Below, in pieces: positions 59,241-64,000 of a DNA stretch of 64,000 nt; position 1 is the first letter of the stretch, and each line of letters begins with the position of its first letter. Position numbers and translations under genes: made by a program. The stretch is from Fidelibacterota bacterium (GTDB taxonomy: Bacteria > Fidelibacterota > Marinisomatia > SCGC-AAA003-L08 > D37C17), in the NCBI GenBank assembly GCA_030748955.1, contig JASMKZ010000003.1, positions 1 to 64,000 of the forward strand, in the 5' to 3' direction. Below the pieces are notes generated by a model. That model ran no database searches. It was not told the origin of the DNA and saw nothing but the letters and a program-made list of their open reading frames with translations.

Positions 59241-60623
59241 TTATTTTTGGTAAATATTAATTTCATCTTTTAAAAACTTTTGGTACCATTTATATGAGCG
59301 TTTTGGAATTCTCTTTTGGGTATCAAAATCCACATGTATCAATCCAAAGCGATGATTGAGGCCTTCTGCCCATTCAAAATTATCCATCAACGACCAGCAG
59401 AAATATCCCTGTAGAGGCACTCCTTGATCAACAGCTTTTTTACAGGCATGAATGTGTGATTCTAAATATTCAATTCTTTTTACATCATTAATATCTTCCG
59501 TTTCTTGAATATCAGAATCATACGATGCGCCGTTTTCGGTAATAAATATACTTTTTGGCGAATAGTCCTTATTAATTCGGACTAGCAGCTCTTCTAGCCC
59601 CTGTGGGAAGACTTCCCAATCAAATTTTGTTTTCTCCCCTGGAACAATCTCCACAGGTAAATTTTTATGTTTTTCAGTTTTAGAACAACGAATTATTGCA
59701 CGAGAATAATAATTAATTCCAAGAAAATCTGTAGGTTCAGAAATTACCTTAAAATCATCATCCTTGATAAAGTCTAAACCCTGTGTTAACTTGCCCTCAT
59801 TTTTCCATGACTTTATAATATTTTCAGGATATTGATTGCCATACAGGGGTTCAAGGTACCAGGCATTGAAATATTCATCAAACAGCTGTGCAGCTTTTAT
59901 ATCAGCTTCACTTGATGATGCAGGATATGCCGGGTTTAAGTTAAGCGCAATACCCACTTTAGAATCCTTTGAATTTTCTCTAATTATAGGTACTGATAAA
60001 CCATGTGATAAAAGTAAATGATGATTCACAGCAAGTGTTTTTTCAAGAGATTTATGTCCTGGAGCATGTGTACCTTCATTGTATCCTAAATACGCAATAA
60101 TCCATGGTTCATTATGAGTAATCCAGTTTTTCACCCTGTCACCTAAATTATTAGTGATAATATCCACATAATCTAAAAAATACTCTATAGATTCTCTATC
60201 AACCCAACCACCTTTTTCCTGGAATTCTTGAGGAATATCCCAATGATTTAGGGTAACAAATGGATCAATATTTCTTGATAATAAATCATCAACCAACCTA
60301 TCGTAATATTCTATACCCTTTGGGTTTTCTTGTTTCAAATCACTTTGAACCACTCGAGGCCATGATATTGAGAACCTATACGAATTTACTCCCAGCTTTT
60401 CAAGCAGATCAAAATCTTCTTTCCATAGATTATAATGATCACATGCAATCTCAGCATGTTCCGTATCTTTTATTTTTCCAGGAGTTTTAGCGAATCTATC
60501 CCAAATAGATTCGAGTTTACCATCAGCATCAATATTGCCCTCAATTTGAAAACTTGATGTGGCAGTGCCCCATTTGAATCGGGGGTTGAAATCACGTTTT
60601 TTCATATCTTTTATTTTATACAT
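59241..60623 (-). CDS. GH1 beta-glucosidase
   Basis: It hydrolyses short beta-glucosides to glucose. The 460-residue protein has no signal peptide, so it is cytoplasmic. FKWGTATSSFQIEG begins the barrel. The acid/base is Glu172 in THNEPW and the nucleophile is Glu363 in ITENGASYD. SLMDNFEWAEGLNHRFGLIHVD closes the family pattern. It should finish laminari-oligosaccharides delivered by the adjacent ABC importer and hand glucose to the ROK kinase. The real start may be the Met at residue 7. It follows the multi-CBM gene by 15 bp. Confidence 0.95.
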   Translation of the reverse strand: MYKIKDMKKRDFNPRFKWGTATSSFQIEGNIDADGKLESIWDRFAKTPGKIKDTEHAEIACDHYNLWKEDFDLLEKLGVNSYRFSISWPRVVQSDLKQENPKGIEYYDRLVDDLLSRNIDPFVTLNHWDIPQEFQEKGGWVDRESIEYFLDYVDIITNNLGDRVKNWITHNEPWIIAYLGYNEGTHAPGHKSLEKTLAVNHHLLLSHGLSVPIIRENSKDSKVGIALNLNPAYPASSSEADIKAAQLFDEYFNAWYLEPLYGNQYPENIIKSWKNEGKLTQGLDFIKDDDFKVISEPTDFLGINYYSRAIIRCSKTEKHKNLPVEIVPGEKTKFDWEVFPQGLEELLVRINKDYSPKSIFITENGASYDSDIQETEDINDVKRIEYLESHIHACKKAVDQGVPLQGYFCWSLMDNFEWAEGLNHRFGLIHVDFDTQKRIPKRSYKWYQKFLKDEINIYQK

Positions 60624-60638
60624 TAGATAACTTATTAT

Positions 60639-62501
60639 TTATTTGATTAGCATGATCTTTTGATTATAGACTTCCCTTCCAACTTCAGTCTTAATAAAAT
60701 AGATGCCACTAGGGGCATTCGTTCCATTCCATGTAAAACTGTAAGTACCACTTGACATCTGGCCATCTGCAATCACGTCCACCAACTGTCCATTCATATT
60801 GAATACGTTAACAGATACATCTGCAGCTGTAGTAAGTGTGAGTGACATCTGCGTTGTAGGGTTGAATGGATTGGGGTAGGCATCACTGATACTAAAGCTG
60901 GTTGCCAGAGGAAAATCTACTGATACTTCATACTGGGTATTAGCTACAATGATCTCTATTATTTCAAAATCGCCTTCATAGATAAATAGATCTTCTGTTT
61001 CAGGGGTAATGACCAATAAGCGGGTTTCATTACCTGTTGTAAGGTAATCAGCAAGAAGTGCACGATCTGTCATTTCAATAGAGAAATCATCACCGTGTGC
61101 TAGTGTCATCTGTACACCACCAATAAAACCATCTGCCTCAATGGATACCATATTATCCTCTATAATAAGCTTAGAATGGTTGGCATCATCTACTCTGCCA
61201 CCACAGTTATCTGCAAGTACACAGTTGGCTAGTTGAACAATATCTAGCACATTATAAGAGGTATCACCATTCATGTCAGAGGAACAGCCACCTTCAATAC
61301 CACCACAGGTGGATGCCAGTACACAGTTGACTAGGGCTACTATATCCAGCACGTTCCAGCCACCATCACCATTCACGTCGCCAAGGTCTGATGAGCAACC
61401 TTCACATGTTTCACCGCATTCACCTGCACAGTAAGAAACCGTTAAGGTAGTCTCACTACCAATAGTAAAGCCATAATTATTATATTCATCTGTTGGGTCC
61501 CAATCACATTCTGAGCCAAGTGGAGCCCCATATTCTGTTGATGAACCCCAAATATCTTCCCACCAACCATCTATTGATTGATCAACGCATAATATTTTGA
61601 ATTCATGATCCCCAGCAGGTACTTGGGCCTCCATCCCGGTATCAGTGGTTGCACCCCAGCCTGACCAGTTATCAAACGAGCCAGTTACACTTACAAAATC
61701 ACAATCAGCAACACCATCAAGATCAAAGGTTACTGTAGACGTACTTCCACCACCATCACCACAATCACCATCCGAACAACAACCAAATGCCGTAACATCT
61801 AAAATTAAATTCCCGCCGGATAAACTAAAACCATAATTCGCATATTCATCACCTGGTACGAAATCACAAGATGAATTTAAGGGAGCAAAGCCTTGGAGCC
61901 CTTCCCAGCCATTTGTTGTGTAAATATATTCGTATGATGGACTCTCAGGTAAACTTATTGTCAATGTGTAAATACCATCTCCAGTTGCATCTGACATTGG
62001 GTTGCATATTCCACACCACCCATTAAATGATCCCTGCAGATACACACCATCAGCTGGGTTAAAACCATCTACATCGTTCATATCTACCTGAAAAGTAACA
62101 TCATAATTGGTAATGGTAATACATTCACTGGTACAACTGCTAAAACACACCGTTTCAAGTACCATATCGGCCGCGCCTACAATAACCTCTCTATCGCTCC
62201 ACTGACCAACAGCACAATCCTGTCCTAATAAACTTTCCCATCCACTTCCAGTATCCCACTCCTGCCAGGCACCATTTCTATATTTAAAGGTATATGTTGC
62301 AGGATCTAAATCTAAGGTAATAGACCAGACACCGTCTCCATCTGGGTCTGTCATGGCAAAACCTGGGTCAGGATAATAAGCTCCCATCCAAAGGGTGGGA
62401 TACTCTTCACCTACATCCTCCTGCGACATGTCCACATTAAATGTAACATATGAGGGAAAAGCCATTGCGGTTAATATTAAAAATACAATTATTTTATTCA
62501 C
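60639..62501 (-). CDS. Secreted multi-CBM protein with dockerin-like, cohesin-like and T9SS sorting domains
   Basis: The 620-residue protein has no recognisable catalytic domain. After a signal peptide (about 1-17) come three related beta-sandwich modules (18-123, 134-241, 256-359; VTFNVDM, VTFQVDM, VTFDLDG), like those on the GH16 enzymes. Two dockerin loops follow (373-433; LGDVNGDGGWNVLDIV, SDMNGDTSYNVLDIV). A segment at 444-530 (ADGFIGGVQMTLAHG) recalls a cohesin sandwich, though this is a weak call. The T9SS type A domain is at 536-620 (SISDAYPNPFNPTTQ, MNGQLVDVI, APSGIYFIK). It starts at GTG behind GGAG. I infer a surface glucan-binding or scaffold protein. Confidence 0.78.
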   Translation of the reverse strand: MNKIIVFLILTAMAFPSYVTFNVDMSQEDVGEEYPTLWMGAYYPDPGFAMTDPDGDGVWSITLDLDPATYTFKYRNGAWQEWDTGSGWESLLGQDCAVGQWSDREVIVGAADMVLETVCFSSCTSECITITNYDVTFQVDMNDVDGFNPADGVYLQGSFNGWCGICNPMSDATGDGIYTLTISLPESPSYEYIYTTNGWEGLQGFAPLNSSCDFVPGDEYANYGFSLSGGNLILDVTAFGCCSDGDCGDGGGSTSTVTFDLDGVADCDFVSVTGSFDNWSGWGATTDTGMEAQVPAGDHEFKILCVDQSIDGWWEDIWGSSTEYGAPLGSECDWDPTDEYNNYGFTIGSETTLTVSYCAGECGETCEGCSSDLGDVNGDGGWNVLDIVALVNCVLASTCGGIEGGCSSDMNGDTSYNVLDIVQLANCVLADNCGGRVDDANHSKLIIEDNMVSIEADGFIGGVQMTLAHGDDFSIEMTDRALLADYLTTGNETRLLVITPETEDLFIYEGDFEIIEIIVANTQYEVSVDFPLATSFSISDAYPNPFNPTTQMSLTLTTAADVSVNVFNMNGQLVDVIADGQMSSGTYSFTWNGTNAPSGIYFIKTEVGREVYNQKIMLIK

Positions 62502-62535
62502 TTTATCTCCTTAATCTTCTTATTATTGATTCTTA

Positions 62536-64000
62536 TTAACTTTCTAATATTGCTGAAACCAACGACACTAAATCTAAGATATTTGTTATTCCATCCTGGT
62601 TAAAATCACTGCAGGGATCACTCATTTCATCTGACAAGATTATATTTATAATGGTTACTATATCCAATATATTTAATACATCATCATTATTTACATCACC
62701 CAAGGTATCACAAGAGTTTTCATTTTCACAGGGTTCACATGAACTGAAGCAGTATGGCCCGACTACAAAATCTTCATCTGAAACTGTGATCTGCCTGTCA
62801 TTCCACTCTCCAACGCCGCAATCCTCCAAACTATTAGCGTCTTCCCAGCCAGGACCATCCCAGTAATTATAATAACCGTTCCTGAATTTATAAGTATATG
62901 TGCCAGGCTCTAATGGAATCGTAACCGACCAGATATTATCATTATCTGAGTCTGACATGAATATTCCTGCAGGCCCTGCTAACTGCGAATCTCCCCCTGA
63001 AACATAAATACCTGATTCATCTATCTGCTCATTTTGCATATCAACTAAAAAAGTAACATCTGAACTCCCTGGCTCAGAGCCACCACCACCCTGATATACC
63101 CGAACATATTCAACCTCCATCTGCACTGGGAATATACTATCATCAATGCCCTGCTGGCCACCCCAGGTTCCACCGATAGCAATATTAAGAATTATAAAGA
63201 AATCATGATTATAAGGCCATGTAGACCAACTAGAAGTGTTTGAATAGGTGTAGTATAGTGTCTCATCAACGAACCATTTTAAACTACTTTCAGTCCACTC
63301 TAATGTATACGTATGGAAATTTTCATCAAAATCATTTACGTTTAACTCTCCTCCTGGTGGCGGTATACCATCATACCAATTATAGGTATCATTATGACAG
63401 GTAGCATGTATAGTCCCTGGATCAAAACCAACATGTTCCATAATATCTATTTCACCACTATCTGGCCAGCCACCATATTCAGAATCAGTAGGCATCATCC
63501 AAATCGCAGGCCATGTACCAGTACCAGCCGGCAGTTTTGCCCTTATTTCAAATCGCCCATAGGTCCAGTCGCCTTTATTTTTTGTCACCATTCGGGCAGA
63601 AGTATAATCGGAACCTGCATAATACTGGCGTATTGCCTTAATAATTAATTTTCCGTCTTCAATAAAGGAATTATTAGAATTATCCGTATAATATTGTGCT
63701 TCGCCATTCCCCCAACCCCAATTACCAGTACCCACTTCGTAGCTCCATTTATTCATATCTATTTCTGGCGCATCAAATTCATCAGACCAGACCAGAACCC
63801 AATCGGCATTATCTTCACCATCTTCAGATATATCACAACTAGCATAGTAATATGTTTCCAAACTCAAGCTTTCATTGAGAGTACTTAAGAATCTATTTGT
63901 ATATCCATAGTTGGTGACAGTACACGTCCCCTCAGGAGGTAAATTTTCTAATTGCCATCCACAGATCCCAAATTTGAATTCGTAATAGCTATTAGGGTTA
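62536..64000 (-). CDS. GH16 endo-beta-1,3-glucanase with CBM-like and dockerin-like domains (5' end outside window)
   Basis: The frame stays open to the right edge, so the start lies beyond 64000; the TTG at 63867 is internal. The first 44 visible residues (YYEFKFGICGW, NLPPEGTCTVTN, YGYTNRFLS) look like the end of a carbohydrate-binding module. The GH16 domain begins with WSDEFDAPEIDMNKW. Counting from the Leu encoded at 63867, the active site is E139-I-D141-I-M-E144. A second module (VTFLVDMQ, SGGDSQLAGPAG, YTYKFRNG) is nearly the same as in the GH16 gene at 30831-32234. Two dockerin loops end the protein (GDVNNDDVLNILDIV, DFNQDGITNILDLV). It lies 34 bp upstream of the multi-CBM gene. Confidence 0.92.
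   Translation of the reverse strand, partial: NPNSYYEFKFGICGWQLENLPPEGTCTVTNYGYTNRFLSTLNESLSLETYYYASCDISEDGEDNADWVLVWSDEFDAPEIDMNKWSYEVGTGNWGWGNGEAQYYTDNSNNSFIEDGKLIIKAIRQYYAGSDYTSARMVTKNKGDWTYGRFEIRAKLPAGTGTWPAIWMMPTDSEYGGWPDSGEIDIMEHVGFDPGTIHATCHNDTYNWYDGIPPPGGELNVNDFDENFHTYTLEWTESSLKWFVDETLYYTYSNTSSWSTWPYNHDFFIILNIAIGGTWGGQQGIDDSIFPVQMEVEYVRVYQGGGGSEPGSSDVTFLVDMQNEQIDESGIYVSGGDSQLAGPAGIFMSDSDNDNIWSVTIPLEPGTYTYKFRNGYYNYWDGPGWEDANSLEDCGVGEWNDRQITVSDEDFVVGPYCFSSCEPCENENSCDTLGDVNNDDVLNILDIVTIINIILSDEMSDPCSDFNQDGITNILDLVSLVSAILES

Noticed and set aside
1-64000. CRISPR arrays, insertion sequences, prophage or defence genes
   Set aside because: No spaced identical repeats, transposase, phage structural or recognisable defence genes were found apart from the integrase remnant.

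Overview
The window is AT-rich bacterial chromosome. It probably comes from a marine member of the Fibrobacteres-Chlorobi-Bacteroidetes group, and Candidatus Marinimicrobia (SAR406) is my best guess. The reasons are type IX secretion (T9SS) style C-terminal domains (a YPNPFNPTT motif), a PorV-like outer-membrane protein, a carboxypeptidase-regulatory/TonB receptor, dockerin-like tails on non-cellulosomal proteins, Cys-rich CGGSAV/DECGVC repeats, and a complete set of laminarin (beta-1,3-glucan) genes. The taxonomic call is inference; no rRNA is present.

Layout. 1-1043 (plus strand): the 3' end of a Lys/Ala-rich basic protein, a tRNA-Pro(TGG), a terminator, and a tyrosine-recombinase remnant that lacks its catalytic domain. 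1032-5507 (minus): glutamate synthase large subunit. 5698-18897 (minus): one tightly packed 11-gene operon for branched-chain amino acids, in transcription order ilvD-ilvB-ilvN-ilvC-leuB-cysH-leuA-leuC-leuD-cimA-ilvE. It uses the citramalate route to isoleucine and carries an APS-reductase gene inside it. A compound inverted repeat lies in its leader. 19185-26921 (minus): class II aldolase, PEP carboxylase, aspartate-semialdehyde dehydrogenase and a fused aspartokinase/homoserine dehydrogenase. 27025-29342 (minus): TIGR02001-like outer-membrane protein, ammonium transporter and a P-II protein. 29343-30837: an accessory patch with three copies of a short degenerate repeat, a TetR regulator, a small Cys-rich protein and candidate operators.

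30831-63999 is a laminarin-degradation region of about 33 kb. The minus-strand part holds four GH16 laminarinase-type enzymes, a CotH-kinase/lamin-tail protein, a TonB receptor, a 1166-aa T9SS-type secreted protein, a PorV-like protein, a SurA-like lipoprotein, a ROK sugar kinase, pyruvate kinase, a normal GAPDH and a tandem GAPDH paralogue whose catalytic Cys is Ser. The plus-strand part (52083-59156) is a translationally coupled operon: LacI regulator, GH17 beta-1,3-glucanase, and an Opp/Dpp-type ABC importer whose two ATPases are fused. A GH1 beta-glucosidase and a multi-CBM/dockerin/T9SS protein follow on the minus strand.

Proposed working model (inference): surface GH16 enzymes cut laminarin, the TonB receptor with its SusD-less partner set imports oligosaccharides, GH17 trims them in the periplasm, the ABC importer moves them into the cytoplasm, GH1 releases glucose, ROK kinase phosphorylates it, and GAPDH and pyruvate kinase take it through glycolysis. 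Glutamate synthase, the ammonium transporter and the amino-acid operons would use the carbon skeletons and nitrogen.
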